Assembly (NCBI GenBank): GCA_031772625.1
Contig: CM062818.1
Coordinates: 1,277,498,277-1,277,562,276, forward strand
Reading direction: 5' to 3'
Source: Pinus tabuliformis
Taxonomy: Eukaryota; Streptophyta; Pinopsida; Pinales; Pinaceae
Length of the DNA stretch: 64,000 nucleotides
Shown here: piece after piece, positions 1 through 10,959 of the stretch
Layout: every line of letters begins with the position of its first letter
Position numbering within the stretch: position 1 is the first letter of the stretch
The notes under the pieces: generated by a model
The model's input: only the letters and a program-made list of their open reading frames with translations
What the model was told of the DNA's origin: nothing
Database searches by the model: none
Program-made: the position numbers and the translations under genes

Positions 1-19
1 TGATGAACATCAGGGCAAT

Positions 20-634
20 GTGCCCACTCCTTTATCACAGGAAGGAGCATCGTCAGGATCATACCCGGCCGTATATTCGGTCCCACCACCAAGCAACCTG
101 GTTGTGTCCTTTGATTGGAACCAACTAGGCAGACCCCGGTTACCAGCCAGTATACCATTTAGAATTATAGTCCAAATATACAAAATGGTGATGGCTGGGA
201 CTATCATTGATGAAGGGGCATCTGTGAGTATCTTGTCCTCTATTGCTTGGAAAGCACTGGGTTGCCCAGCGCTTTTGCCTGAGATAAGGAATCTCTCGGG
301 TTTTGACAAAGGAACCAGTCGACCATTAGGGATTCTACCTAATGTGCCTATTACATTGAAAGGGAAGGCCGTCAAGATGAATTTGATGGTCGTCCAAGGA
401 CCCTTGGATTATAACCTACTCCTTGGACGAGACTACATATATTGCATGGAAGCAATAGTCTCCTCACTCTTTCGAATAATGTGTTTTCCATACGAAGGAA
501 GAATGGTCAAGCTCGTAGACCAACTTTCATTTCCGGGATCACGCATCACAAATAGTCACATACCTATCCTGAATGGTCTTTTCGATCAAGAAAGGTCTCT
601 ACCTCCGGTTCTTCTTCCTGATGAGTGCGAGTGA
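20..634 (+). pseudogene. Retropepsin-like C-terminal part of the J1 protein
   Basis: The frame is open from the window edge for about 204 codons. It matches the C-terminal third of the protein in copy A: a proline-rich linker, a conserved stretch with SFDWNQLGRP, a DEGAS signature followed by ILSS, and a downstream LLGRDYIY motif. That order (aspartate loop, then a hydrophobic LLGRD segment) is typical of plant gypsy retropepsin-like domains. Both copies share the DEGAS form, so it is a family trait. The protein would have acted in the element's own particle maturation; whether it is an active protease cannot be judged here. It belongs to the fossil element J1. Confidence 0.6.
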
Positions 635-1433
635 TTCGGGAAAGTAGGGCCGGAACCCAGGGGGCATGCATCCTGGTCTGCTGGGGTCAGAGAAAACCTT
701 GGGTGTAAAGTAGAATTTCCGCGGGAGAATATGACTAGTCCGTGCCCCGTCCCCTCCTTCATCTTCATAAAACAGAAGAGCCGGCAAGAGCTCTCATGTA
801 GAAGAAGGGGCAGTTAGGAACGGGGTTGTTCTGGAAAAGGATTCTTTTGTCAAGGTTACTTGTTTGACAAAGGTCATTCACCTTTGTCTAAATATGTAGG
901 CTCTGCCAAAGAAGGGGATCCGTTTGCGGCAGCAAGTAGTAACCATCTTTGGGTAAAAGGCAAGCCTCACCCATTAAAACAAATGATTTAAAGGATAAGT
1001 AGGGGCAGCCTCCAAAGAAAGAGATTCTATTGCTGCAACAAATTGTAACCATCTTTGTGTAACCTAATGATAGACATCGCCGAAGAAAGAGTTTCATTTT
1101 CGGCAGCAAACAAAACCATTCTTTGGGTAACCAGAAAGAGGTAAGCCTCACCCGTTGAAAACAAGGGTTTTTGACGGACAAGTAGGGGCGACCTTGAAAT
1201 TAGACTTACACCTGGGGGCATGCAAACCTCTTGGAATGCAAGCACGGGCGGCTATTTTGTTTTTTAGTTTTTTAGGTCCCCCCTTTAAACCTGTAGGTCT
1301 AACCCGTTAAACTCGTAGGATTAGCCGATACCCAGCTTGCATAAAGAGAGGATATGGAGCAAAGCGTAGGGAGATGAAGCTCCTTAAAAAATAGCAATCT
1401 TCCAGGAGACCTTCCTACTTTATGACTGGTAAA
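635..1433. other. Non-coding spacer of J1
   Basis: No gene is visible. The stretch aligns by eye with 32476-33020 of copy A (shared phrases around a 'GGGGGCATG' run and 'CTCGTAGGATTAG'). It separates the protease-like frame from the stem-loop array. It contains loosely repeated purine-rich pieces of the type 'GGTAAGCCTCACC' around 955-1160. Confidence 0.5.
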
Positions 1434-2256
1434 AACGAGCAGTTTTGGCATAGTTCATGCTCGTTAAAAAATAAACGCAAAACCGAGCAGTTTTAACGCA
1501 GACTTCATGCTTGTTAAAAAATAAACATAAGCATGTGAGCAAGCTTCCCCCCAGAGTTCAAGCTCATCCAGAAAAAATGAACTGGTAAATAACCATTTGA
1601 GACCGTAAATTCATCAGCCATAAAAGCCTTGGTCGTGTTTGTGCACCGTCACCTCCACTTTTCATTTGGCCGATCATTCACATCCACTTGATTGTTTACC
1701 TATTTTGAGGAACAGCTGCGAAGAGTGATCCCACCTAGCCATCCTTGTAATACTGCCGTGATTGGAAAATTCCAACCTGTACCTGGAATCTGCTGCTATC
1801 CCTGTTTATCACTCGTTCCTCGAAATACGAGTCTTCTTTGAGCTCTTTTCACTGACTCGTAAAATATGAAAAGTTTGCCGAGTTTTGGCCTTCCAGCTCG
1901 TTAAAAGGACCGGAAGAGCTATCCCTCCTCTAGATTTTAATCTTTTTGGACCTGAGGGATTATTGCACAAAAAGATCGAGCGCTTGTCTAGTTCGGCTCG
2001 ATAAAGATATCGAACTTTCATCCCTTCTGTATTGTTTTATACTTTTTCGGACTTAAGGGATTAGATGACGAAAAAGGACCCCTGGAGTCCACTTTATGTA
2101 CCCTTTTCAGACTCTCTAAAAATGAAAAGGACCGAGTTGTCTTTGTCGCTGGGCTCGTTAAAAATATTAGATAGCGACAAACTTGTCTTTAGACGAGAAC
2201 GAGTTTCACTATCGTTAAGCTCGTTAAAACATAGCGATGGGCTTGCCCGAAGGGCA
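1434..2256 (+). repeat. Array of stem-loops with a shared loop motif (J1 copy)
   Basis: At least eleven successive inverted repeats are visible, each with a different stem, most with a loop holding a variant of GACTCGTTAAAA. Perfect stems include 1434-1441/1458-1465 (8 bp), 1811-1816/1827-1832 (6 bp), 1845-1851/1867-1873 (7 bp), 1890-1894/1912-1916 (5 bp), 1940-1948/1968-1976 (9 bp), 1990-1995/2011-2016 (6 bp), 2042-2049/2069-2076 (8 bp), 2102-2109/2123-2130 (8 bp), 2142-2150/2173-2181 (9 bp) and 2245-2249/2252-2256 (5 bp). Stems differ in sequence from unit to unit, so this is not a plain tandem repeat. The same hairpins occur in copies A and G. A role in RNA packaging, dimerisation, transport or small-RNA production is possible but is only inference. 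Confidence 0.75.
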
Positions 2257-3375
2257 GGTTATAGAACAAGCATATGTTATCCTCCTCAAGCTTGACAAAA
2301 ATAAAGAGGTACTGGTCAGAAATGACTGGGGAAAAATTGGGAAGAACCTCAAAGCTTAATGGTAGCAAGTCGCTCTTGAACATGACACTTTTGCCTCCGT
2401 AAATATCGGGTTGGGTTATTATCATTCACCGGTCCCTTCACCATGGTCTCGCCATACCATCCATACATGGGGTAATGCTACCGATCCATCACATCAGTGT
2501 CATTATATGTTCAAGAGATGTCATTCAGAAAGTGTCAACCGGGTCCCATCCACTACCATACATCATCTTTCGTCCTTCCATGACCGCCACCCTGAATCAT
2601 ATTTCACAGATCGTTTTCACCATCATCACTAGCTCCGTTCCGTGTCACTGATGTGGGATTCATTAAGGCCCTCCTTTGACAGATCACTTCTTGTCGACAT
2701 CAGCTCACTATCCAAGAAGTTGATCTAGGAACACCCCCCTAGTACTTTGAAGCTTGCATGCCTCAATGGCAAGTTTCTCACTTCCGGCGATAGGTATACA
2801 TTAATGACCTTCGACCGGGGGACTTTGCGTGGTGTTCGACGTCAGATCCTATATTCACGCCACGTGAATTGTGCTGCAGTACCTTGAGGGTCATCATCAT
2901 TATCGGTGATTCCTCTCGCGCTTGTTAACAGTTTACATTATTGACTGGTAATCAAGCGATGTCTTTCCATGTTCGACTTCAAGAAATTCTCACATGGATC
3001 GACTTGTACTAGAGTGAAGATCGGACAAGTTTGAAGACCCCGGATCTAGTTTCATCCATCCGGGCTGCGATATATATTCAAGAGATAAAAACATAGACAT
3101 GTGCAGCAGATGATCATCCTACTAAAAGGATGATAATTAAAAGCAGAGAATTATCAGTCTATTATCAGACGATCGTCTGTTTATGTACAACAAATGTATT
3201 TATAAAGCTGAGCATGGGAAATGCCCGCATCAGCTAGATCATGAAAAGAAAGTATGAAAAGATAATGTATTGTATTGTATTTTATTACAGGTCACCTCCC
3301 GACGATTGAATGAACTTCGGATCCTCCTAATAAAGCATTTCACCCGATAAACGACCTCATACTTTAGGGGGCAAC
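2257..3375. other. J1 3' non-coding region and polypurine tract
   Basis: No reading frame of note. The stretch is shared with copy A (33790-34927) and, in reverse, copy G (56621-57765). It ends in a purine run, ACTTTAGGGGGCAAC (3361-3375), directly before the LTR. The same run precedes the 3' LTR of A, and a variant precedes that of G, as expected for the plus-strand primer of an LTR element. Confidence 0.6.
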
Positions 3376-4425
3376 TGTTATAGACATTTTTGTGCCTTAC
3401 AGCATGGAGCATGAAATGTCAATAATCTGAGGGATCCAAAGTCCCTAAACATGTTGTTCCTACCCCTAGAGGAACAAGGTCAGCAAACCACAGCACTTCA
3501 GATTAGTTCTCCACTGAAAAACACTCAAAAACAGGTCAATTTTGGATCAAAGCAGCTGCTCCACTAAGCATCTGCGCTGAATGTCAAAAGCTCCATGGTG
3601 TACCTACGCTGCATAGCAAGTGCAACAAAGGCTACCTGCGCTGGGCGTACTTTGACATGTGGAGGAATCTTTTCTCAATGTGCCAGTGCCCAGGAAGCTT
3701 CCAAAATGACACTTGGATCAGAAGATTCGCCTAATGATGAGTAAAGAGGTTCTAAAACTCCAAGTGGAAGGTAGAAACTCCGAGTGGACTCAAGGACTGA
3801 AGAACAACTGGAGTTGAAGAGGACAACACGTCACACATCAAGCTGACTTATCTTCACTCCAAAACTCTATATAAGGATCTCACCCCATGGGATCTGGAGG
3901 CCGGAATTTTGTGCAAAGAATTGCTGTTGGTTTACAGTTGTGAGTATTGGGTGATTGCTTGAGGGAGGTGAAGAGGAGATTTCTTTCCGTCGGGAAGGTG
4001 ATGCTGGATTGGACCTCTCACGGTTGTATCACTGCCTGAACCTTACTTCCTTATATTAATAAAGCATTTGAGGTTCTTCTATTCGCATGTGTTTCAATGG
4101 TGTATTGTCTTACTTGCGTATTTGATTTATGCTAATCCTTGAATCAATTATGAATGCATGCTTCTTGTATTTTCCTTTTCTTGTCTTGTTCGCAGGATCT
4201 CGTGTAGCTGGGCCCGTGAGAAGACTGGGAGCTGGGAGCGAGCGGCAAATAGAGGAGATTGGATCGACCATATGCGCAAGACATCGGTAAGTGGATCTCT
4301 TCCTTTCGTCCCTTGCATGTCATAAAGAAGTAACTTTAGATAGCTTTGCTTCAGCTGTTGCTAAGGAACTATCACCCTTAGAGTGGGATAGGGTCATTCC
4401 GTGTTGGATACTTTTCCCCACAACA
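3376..4425 (+). repeat. 3' LTR of J1
   Basis: The repeat begins TGTTATAGACATTTTTGTGC and ends ACAACA (TG...CA), about 1050 bp, the same length as the LTRs of A (1046 bp). It carries a TATA-like CTATATAAGG near 3867 and an AATAAA-type signal near 4060. It is a diverged member of the same family. Its left partner is outside the window, so no target duplication can be checked; the first five bases after it are TGGAC. Confidence 0.75.
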
Positions 4426-4559
4426 TGGACCCATCAATGCTCACTACCTTTTTGGAGACATGCATGAAGCTCCTGCACGACAACAAAGAAGTGAAGGGAC
4501 TGCAAGAAATCATCACTAGATGTTCTAGTCTGGGAAAACTGTGTGTAGTCTGAAAGCTC

Positions 4560-4957
4560 AGGAAGCACACAATGCTAATAGGAAGGGAGATGCGATTGAC
4601 TACGCAAATCCAGGAATATGAAATGGATCAAGTGATTCTTGATCTAGGATCAGACACGAACTTCCTGCCAAAGTAGACATGGGACCGCATGGGCAGGCTC
4701 ACCTTGCAATGGTATCCTATTCAATTGCGAATGGTGAACCAGCAAAAGATCCTACCTATGGGGAGACTACAAGGAATAATGGTGGATATCGAAGGTGTGA
4801 GCATGCTTACAAATTTCGAAGTGATAGAGATTGTTGATGACAACAATCCCTATCCCGCGCTACTAGAAATAGACTGGGTCACTGACATGAATGGAGTGAT
4901 AAATCTAAAGAAGCACAAGATGATTTTTGAGAAAAAGTCACTACGTGTAGTGGTACC
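4560..4957 (+). pseudogene. Retropepsin-like domain of element C
   Basis: Recognisable by a DLGSDTNFLP-type aspartate motif near 4640, then a segment reading YPALLEIDWV...INLKKHKM, which is the standard C-terminal half of plant gypsy proteases (hydrophobic, LLGIDW-like, followed by a lysine-rich strand). The domain runs into the insertion point of element B, and its continuation starts at 25892. This is a fossil fragment with several breaks. Confidence 0.6.
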
Positions 4958-6410
4958 TATTAGCATTGTGGTGCAGTGCTACTATTTTAATGGAAATATC
5001 CCTTGTTTTATCTCCGACAATCCATGTCTCCTCTTGCTCCACTTTGGCCATAATCTGGACTTAAAAAACTATACATCCACACTCATAAAATCGGCGGGTC
5101 CACTCTCAGTTCATCTCCTTTCTGTTGCGATCTCATTTCCTCGATCTCTGATCAGATCGATCTCCACCGTCCATTTCATTCGTCGATCCAACGACTATCG
5201 CTCATCGCTTAATTTCCCATCGGCGTATCACAATTTCATCGCATCATTCACCAACCCTTCACCTATGAGATTAATGATATGATCCTATCCATTGATCATA
5301 TCGATCTGATGGCTCCTGTGCACTCTCTCATCTATTCTTCCTTGGCTCAATCTTCGCTGCTTGACCAATAGCCTGGCCGTTGATCCACAGCATCCAATGG
5401 CACTTCCTTCATTCATCTGATTGATATAGGGAAGTAGTTAGTAAAAAAAAGTGAATAAGTAAGGTCCGTAGGTCTTGCACTTCCAAGGGCAAGGGAAGGT
5501 TGGTTTTATGCCATCCATCTCCATGCTATGCAATGCCATACCCCACTTCCCACCAGTCACCTGGGGAGGAAATTTGTTGGATTTGTCAGTGTTTTTGACA
5601 GTCAGACAGTTAAACTGAAATAACAAAAGGCATGGCCGAAAGGGGAAAAACAACAGCACGATGCATCCAAACCAACAGAAATTATCATGGAACGCGCTGG
5701 CATGAGTGAAACGCCTGAAAGCGCAGCGAAATTACTAGTGTTTGATTACCGGGTTTGTTAGAAATAGAGCTCTCTGAGCTCATGTTGTCTAGTTACGACA
5801 TTAAGTAGTTAGAAGACAGAGGAGATAGATTAAGACATCTCGAGCATCATAGAGTTCAAGAGTATTATAAAAAGCCTATAAATGGCTGAAAGTTTGAAGG
5901 AAGAAAGGTTCAACTTTCGGACACTGTGGATACTCTATTCCTCCCAGCGTCTCATCTTCATTCCAATAATACAAGCTTCTTTTGTTGTTACATGTTCAAT
6001 TGCCATCTTCTCCTATGTTCTAAGCTTGCACTTGAATGGGTTATTCATGTTTTCTTCTGTGTCGAATGCCAGATAACTATCATCTTATTTCTGCGTTGAT
6101 ACATTAGATTTGTAAGCTTCATTTACTTTTTGTAACTAGCCATTCATATGTGTTTATGTATGTATCTGCTCGTACATTCAGGATTCTCCATCTATTCATT
6201 GAATCTATAAACTATTGAGCATTAGTGGTTGGAAGCCTTGTCAAGTTGAGGGTGTTCATGCATGTCTTGAGTGAAAACAGAGTTGAAACAATCATCTGAC
6301 TTGATCCAAACCCCAATCCATTCCAATAGTTCAGAGAACGATATTGAAGATTTATATGTTTCGAGGCATCTCTGAGCTACAACCTAGGAGAGTTTCCTAG
6401 AGTGCTAAGA
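4958..6410 (+). repeat. 5' LTR of element B
   Basis: Matches 24571-25891 over nearly its whole length; the left copy is longer because of indels around 5400-5560. The start was placed at TATTAGC, aligned to TGTTAGC in the right copy, and the end at GCTAAGA, aligned to GCTAACA. TATA-like signals TATAAAA and TATAAAT lie near 5866 and 5877 and would fit a promoter. Small open frames inside it are LTR sequence, not genes. Confidence 0.75.
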
Positions 6411-6414
6411 TAAT

Positions 6415-6432
6415 TGGCATCATTGCTAGGGA
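6415..6432 (+). promoter_or_regulatory. Primer binding site of B, tRNA-Asp type
   Basis: TGGCATCATTGCTAGGGA lies four bases after the 5' LTR. It matches the complement of plant tRNA-Asp 3' ends (TGGCGCCGTTGCCGGGGA) at 13 of 18 positions. All five differences are C-to-T or G-to-A, and four fall in CpG pairs, as expected from decay of methylated DNA. Confidence 0.7.
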
Positions 6433-6507
6433 GAGGAGACTGAAGCTCAGCTTCCCTGGGAGATGACACAGATCCAGCTTTGATGATAGACAAAGTTTGC
6501 ACACTCT

Positions 6508-7764
6508 TTGGGTTGTAGTCATCTAGCTGGCGACTCTACTGGAGGACGAACCTCTTGGTCACTCCACTCCATAGTTCTGGCTCAGTTTGTGAGGCATACT
6601 CTGGGAAATCCCCAGAAGCCACGAGCTGACCTAGTACCTAACCCTAAAAGAATCATCAAAGAAAGAAAGGCATTGCAGAAAGGAGCAGTGGGTTCAGGTA
6701 GCTCTAAACAATATTCTATATCTCTTCAAGAAAATCCTGTAATAGAACAAATACATGTTGAGAGTATAGCATCTAATACTAGTAGTGACGAAAAAATCTT
6801 AGAGATTCATAGAGCTCCTTATTCTTTAGGTTCTCCTTCCATTCTAATCTCGAAGGAAGCCTTTCCTCCTATCCATCATACTCCTTTAGTCCTATCATTC
6901 ACTCCTCAACCTTCTGTCATTCAGACTTCCAGTACCCTTATAGCCAACACAGCTATGGTAGGCCCACAAGCACCTACCAAAATGGAAAGAATCATAGCTG
7001 CTAGGTATGGACCTCTAGTATTGCCCACTCCTTTGAATGCTATGCCTACTGGAGAATATCAGAAGTATAGGCCTAATTTCACTGGGACTGAAGGTGTTAT
7101 AGCTGAGGAACATCTAGAATCATTCTATAGCTATGCTGATAACTTGGACATTAGTGAAGATGATGTATGGATGAGAGTCTTTGTCCAAAGTCTAGATGGA
7201 GAGGCTAGAAAATGGTTCAGAGAACTGACCCCAAGGTTTATAGTAGATATTGAGGCTTTAGTTGATGCATTCCTAAAGCATTGGGAGGATAAGAAGGATC
7301 TACTCTACTACCACACTGAGTTTGGGAACTTAAAGAGGGAAAATGGAGAGTTTTTGTCTCATTTTAATAAGAGGTTTAACCGCATGTACAACAAGATACC
7401 AGCTGAAGTAAAATCCACCATTACCTCTGCTAAACTCACCTATGCCAATGCCTTTGATTTTGACTTCTGTCTACTATTGAGGGAGAGATGATGTGCTACC
7501 TTGGCTGACATGCAGGAAGCAGCCTTGGAAGTAGAATCAAACATCATGGTTGTAGAGAAGCTCAAGGGGAATGTTGATAGAAGGAGACATAGGGGCGAAT
7601 CTTCATCATCTTCAGATCCCAAGATAGATAAAATGACCAAGATGATAGAGTCATTAGCCTCTGAAATCTCCAAATTAAAGGTTGAGCAGTACCCTGGGAA
7701 AGGAAGAGTTCTTAATGCCTTTGCTCCTAGAAATCCAAATCCATATAGAATAGCTAATGAGTAG
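6508..7764 (+). pseudogene. Gag region of element B
   Basis: About the first 160 residues are low-complexity and rich in S, P and T. A capsid-type retrotransposon gag domain follows, roughly residues 185-320, recognised by the helical pattern ...ESFYSYADNLDISEDDVWMRVFVQSLDGEARKWFREL... and ...FGNLKRENGEFLSHFNKRFNRMYNKI. The product would have formed the particle shell. A charged tail follows (7501-7764). It directly follows the primer site region, as expected for the first gene of a gypsy element. Broken. Confidence 0.7.
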
Positions 7765-8350
7765 TTGCAGATTCTGCAAAGAAGCAAAGATGCCAATGAA
7801 GACCAAAGGGTAAAGACCCCTTTCCAGCATGTAGTCATGGAAGAAGAGCAGTTTGAAGAAGATGATGAGATCCATTGTCTGGAAGACAAAGGCAGTGGCT
7901 CCTTTTTTACCTCAGCTGCCTATGAAAAGTCATTATTCAATGACCAGATTAGCCAAGAGTGGGATGGTGGAGTTGTTCTGCAAACTGATGATCAACACAA
8001 ATATGATCTGAGGTCGAAGAGGAATAATGCCAAGTAAGCTCCTATTCAGGGATTTTTCGTCCCTGCAATACAACAAGCTGATAAGCAGAAACAATCGACA
8101 GTTGATCCCATCATCCTCAAAGATCCATCTCATGAGGTAAGAGGCCTTGAAAAGTCTCCTTCTCCTTTCAGTTTTGAATCAGAAATTCAGAAGCTAAGCA
8201 TACCTATACCTCTGATTGAACTAGTGAAGAATGAGTCCTTCAAAAGATCTATCCTCGAGGCCCTTAAGCCTAAAGCCATCCAAGCCTCCATTGACTATGT
8301 AAATTTGCAAGATGACAAACTAGTTGTTGTTCTCATCTCAATAATTGAAA
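7765..8350 (+). other. Gag-protease linker of element B
   Basis: Acidic, glutamate-rich coding remnant (for example EEEQFEEDDEIHCLEDKGSGSFFTSAAYEKSLF) that links the capsid region to the protease. No zinc knuckle is obvious. The SAAYEKSLF piece resembles the region upstream of the protease in Tat-type gypsy polyproteins. Function unknown. Confidence 0.45.
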
Positions 8351-8800
8351 ATTGTGAGGATAGCTCCCCATCATACTATGTCTCTTTCACTATTCATGAC
8401 AAAATCCTTCACAACTACCTTCTGGACATAGGAGCCAGCCATAAGCTAATGCCCAAGGCTGTCATGGATGACTTGGGTCTTGACATTACCAAGTCTTATC
8501 ATGACCTGTTTTCTTTTGACTCTAAACAAGTGAAATGTTTGGGATTAATCAAAGACCTAGCCATCACCTTGTCTCAGCTTCCCATGAAGAGCATGATGAT
8601 GGATATTTTGGTAGCAGATGTACCCCCCAAGTTTGGCATGTTGCTCTCTAGAGGTTGGATCAAGAGATTAGGCGGAACATTAAAAAATGATCTATCCTAT
8701 GCCACTGTCCCAGTTTTTGGAGGTGAGAGTAGGAGATTATACAGAGAAGCTCAGTTGGCTTATATCATCACTTATGAAAGGAATCCCACTAATCATCCCA
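8350..8800 (+). pseudogene. Aspartic protease domain of element B
   Basis: Contains YYVSFTIHDKILHNYLLDIGASHKLMP, the aspartate loop region of a retropepsin-like fold (here DIGAS), then a conserved helix with KAVMDDLGL and a strand FGMLLSRGWIKRLGG, typical of Tat/Athila-type gypsy proteases. It would have cut the element's polyprotein. It continues in the same sense into the RNase H-like segment. Fossil. Confidence 0.65.
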
Positions 8801-8899
8801 TCTATGTTGTTGACACTGATTTTGGAGCCTATATTCTTCGGATTGAAGAATCCCAATTGGCCTCCATGCAACTTAAGAAAACAGTTTGCCAGATCACAG

Positions 8900-9338
8900 A
8901 GGAAGAAGGCCCAAAAATTTGGGACATGTTCTTTTATGGAGCTTGCTCTAAGGAAGCTGCAGGGGCAGGTGTAGTCCTTTTGTCCCCCACACAAGAATGC
9001 ATTCATTTATCTTTCAAGTTAAATTTTCAGGTCACAAATAACATAGCAGAGTACGAAGCCTTGATATTGGGCTTAAACGATGCTAAAGAAATGGGCATAA
9101 AAGGTCTAAGGTGTTTGGAGATGCAGACCTTATCATTCAACAGGTCAACAAAACTTTCCGAGCAAAGCATCCAAGGCTGAAAGCATACAGAGATGAGGTA
9201 TGGAAGCTCAAGGATTCTTTTAATAGTTTTAGCATTTCTTACATCCCTAGAATGAAGAACCAGCTTGCCGATTCCCTTGTTGTGTCTGCTAGCATGTTTA
9301 TTCCTCCTTTGCCTCCTAAATTGACTTATGAAGTTTAG
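8900..9338 (+). pseudogene. Archaeal-type RNase H (aRNH) domain of element B
   Basis: Recognised by FFYGACSKEAAGAGVVLLSP (first strand pair with the conserved Asp position), VTNNIAEYEALILGLNDAKEMGI (Glu helix), GDADLIIQQV (Asp) and ISYIPRMKNQLADSL (last Asp helix), all in the order of plant aRNH domains. This domain is the second RNase H known from Tat-group gypsy elements, where it usually follows RT-RNase H. Here it lies between protease and reverse transcriptase, while the ordinary RNase H is still present at 22540-22945. It is broken but easily read. Confidence 0.75.
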
Positions 9339-9474
9339 GTGAAATATACACCATCTCTGCCTGAAAATGTCAAATACTGGAAAGTTTTTGAAGATGATGA
9401 TGAAATTAATAGGTTTTTACAAGTCATTAATGAATTTTCTGAAATGCACATTGACCAAGAAAACGAAACCATTG

Positions 9475-9986
9475 TGTTGGGTTGTGTTATATTCTTTCCA
9501 CGACTAGCCCACGTAGTTAATCGGGGGGGTTAGAGGGGGGGGGGGGGCGGCAGAGCCCCCCTTCGTTGCATCGATTGTGTAGCGGGGGGAGTCACAGGGG
9601 GTTTTAGGTGTACCTGTAACCCCACTTTATGGGGTTCAGGGTAGCACCCCGGAAGATTTTGGTTTTGGACGCTATGTTAGGTTGGGTGGACCCACCTATG
9701 GTTTTGTGCATGATTTTCGCACATGTTTTTTGGACGCGATGGTTTTCCGTGCATTGTAATGGACGCGATGGTTTTCGGTCCATGGTATTGAATGCTTCGC
9801 CATGTATAAATATGTATTATAACATTGAAAGGAACATAATGAAAAATCAAGCTGGTAGTCCCGATTTTGGGATCTAGGGGAAAATCTCTGTGTATATGTG
9901 TTTCATGTGTTATGCTCTCACATTGTTTATTTTCTGTGTTTTAGAATTCGTATGCAGGTAATTTCTGTACGGGGTTAAAACCTAAA
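9475..9986 (+). repeat. 5' LTR of copia D
   Basis: U3 carries two long G-runs (9523-9529 and 9535-9547) separated by TTAGA, then a duplicated block of the form GGACGCGATGGTTTTCGGTC (about 9720-9785). A TATA-like GTATAAATATG lies near 9806. The primer site that follows (about 9987-10000, TTTTGTATCAGAGC) is a decayed form of the initiator-tRNA-Met type TGGTATCAGAGC. Confidence 0.8.
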
Positions 9987-10119
9987 TTTTGTATCAGAGC
10001 AGATTTGGCTTCAAGGAGATGCCTTTATTGCTGAGGGGTTTCGCTCAGGCCTGTGGTAGACCCTGTTCAGTGGGAGATCTGCGAGATCGATTCTGGTGGT
10101 GAAAGAAGACGGCGAGCAG

Positions 10120-10850
10120 TGGAAAGATACAGATCGAGAGATTTAATGGTCAGAGTTTTGAGTTGTGGAAACTCAAGATGGAGGATCTATTGGTGGATAA
10201 AGATCAATGGATCACGGTAGATCTGGGTACTAAACCAACGGGAGTGTCTAATGAAGAATGGAAGAAGTTGGATCGGAAGGCAAAGAGCACAATACGATTA
10301 TGTGTCTCAGAATCAGTGTTGTTGAATGTATTAGGGGAAGCTACAACAAAGGCTTTGTTGGACAAGTTAGGGACGTTTTACCAATCTAAGTCTCTGGTGA
10401 ATACACTGTTTCTGCGGAAAAAGCTGTATAACCTTACGACTAAAGATGGAGACTCAGTGACATAGCATCTGAACGCATTTAATATTGTGGTAAGTAAGTT
10501 AGCATCTATTGATATTAAAATTTTAGATGAAGATAAGTGCATCAGTTTGTTGTGTTCTCTACCAGATTCGTGGGATAGTCTGGTTATTGCAATAGGTAGC
10601 AATGCAACTGCCTTGCAGTTTGATGAAATAGTCTCAACCTTGCTGATAGAGGAGATGAGACAGAAAAATATGGGGAGCCAGAATGGTGATGCCTTGTTTG
10701 TATGAGGACATTCCCAAAACAGAAAGAAATATAATTCATTGAGTGGGAGATCTAAATCTGAAGGGAGATCTAAATCTCCAGGAAACCTATAAAGGTGGTG
10801 TGCTGGAAATGCAGAAAGGAAGGCCACTTCAAAAGGGACTGTAAATCTAA
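10120..10850 (+). pseudogene. Gag of copia D with zinc knuckle
   Basis: Encodes a UBN2/Retrotran_gag-type shell protein: LWKLKMEDLL near the start, KSTIRLCVSESVLLNV, KALLDKLGTFYQSKSLVNTLFLRKKLYNL, then LCSLPDSWDSLV. A CCHC zinc knuckle CWKCRKEGHFKRDC (CX2CX4HX4C) at 10801-10842 would bind RNA. This is the layout of the TNT1-94/Tork group. It follows the LTR and primer site at the normal distance. Fossil with a few breaks. Confidence 0.8.
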
Positions 10851-10959
10851 AGCTCTTGACAAAGGAAAGGAATTTGATGAGGCTCCTTCTGCAGAGGCGA
10901 AAACCACCTTAGATGAAGGTGGGGATGTGTACTTGGCTTCTTCAAATACACATGTAGAT

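Larger units (their letters stand above)
1..4425 (+). mobile_element. Ogre/Tat-like Ty3/gypsy element J1, right-hand part
   Basis: The 5' end lies outside the window. What remains is a zinc-knuckle/protease-type frame (end only), a long non-coding 3' region with a stem-loop array, a polypurine tract and the 3' LTR. The same order of parts is found in copy A (28136-35973), and the 3' region also matches copy G on the minus strand (56621-58540). As in A, the protease-like frame runs straight into the 3' region with no polymerase between, so the visible part matches the non-autonomous subfamily. J1 sits in old element C, whose sequence resumes at 4426. It is an older, broken relic, clearly more diverged from A than A's two LTRs are from each other. 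Confidence 0.75.

Noticed and set aside
4689-5282. A 197-codon frame read as one protein
   Set aside because: Its first part is the protease remnant of element C and its last part is LTR sequence of element B; it crosses an insertion junction.
9487-9533. Short frame running out of element B into the D LTR (VLGCVIFFPRLAHVVNRGG)
   Set aside because: This phrase recurs wherever the D/F LTR begins (also near 47120), so it is LTR sequence and not coding.
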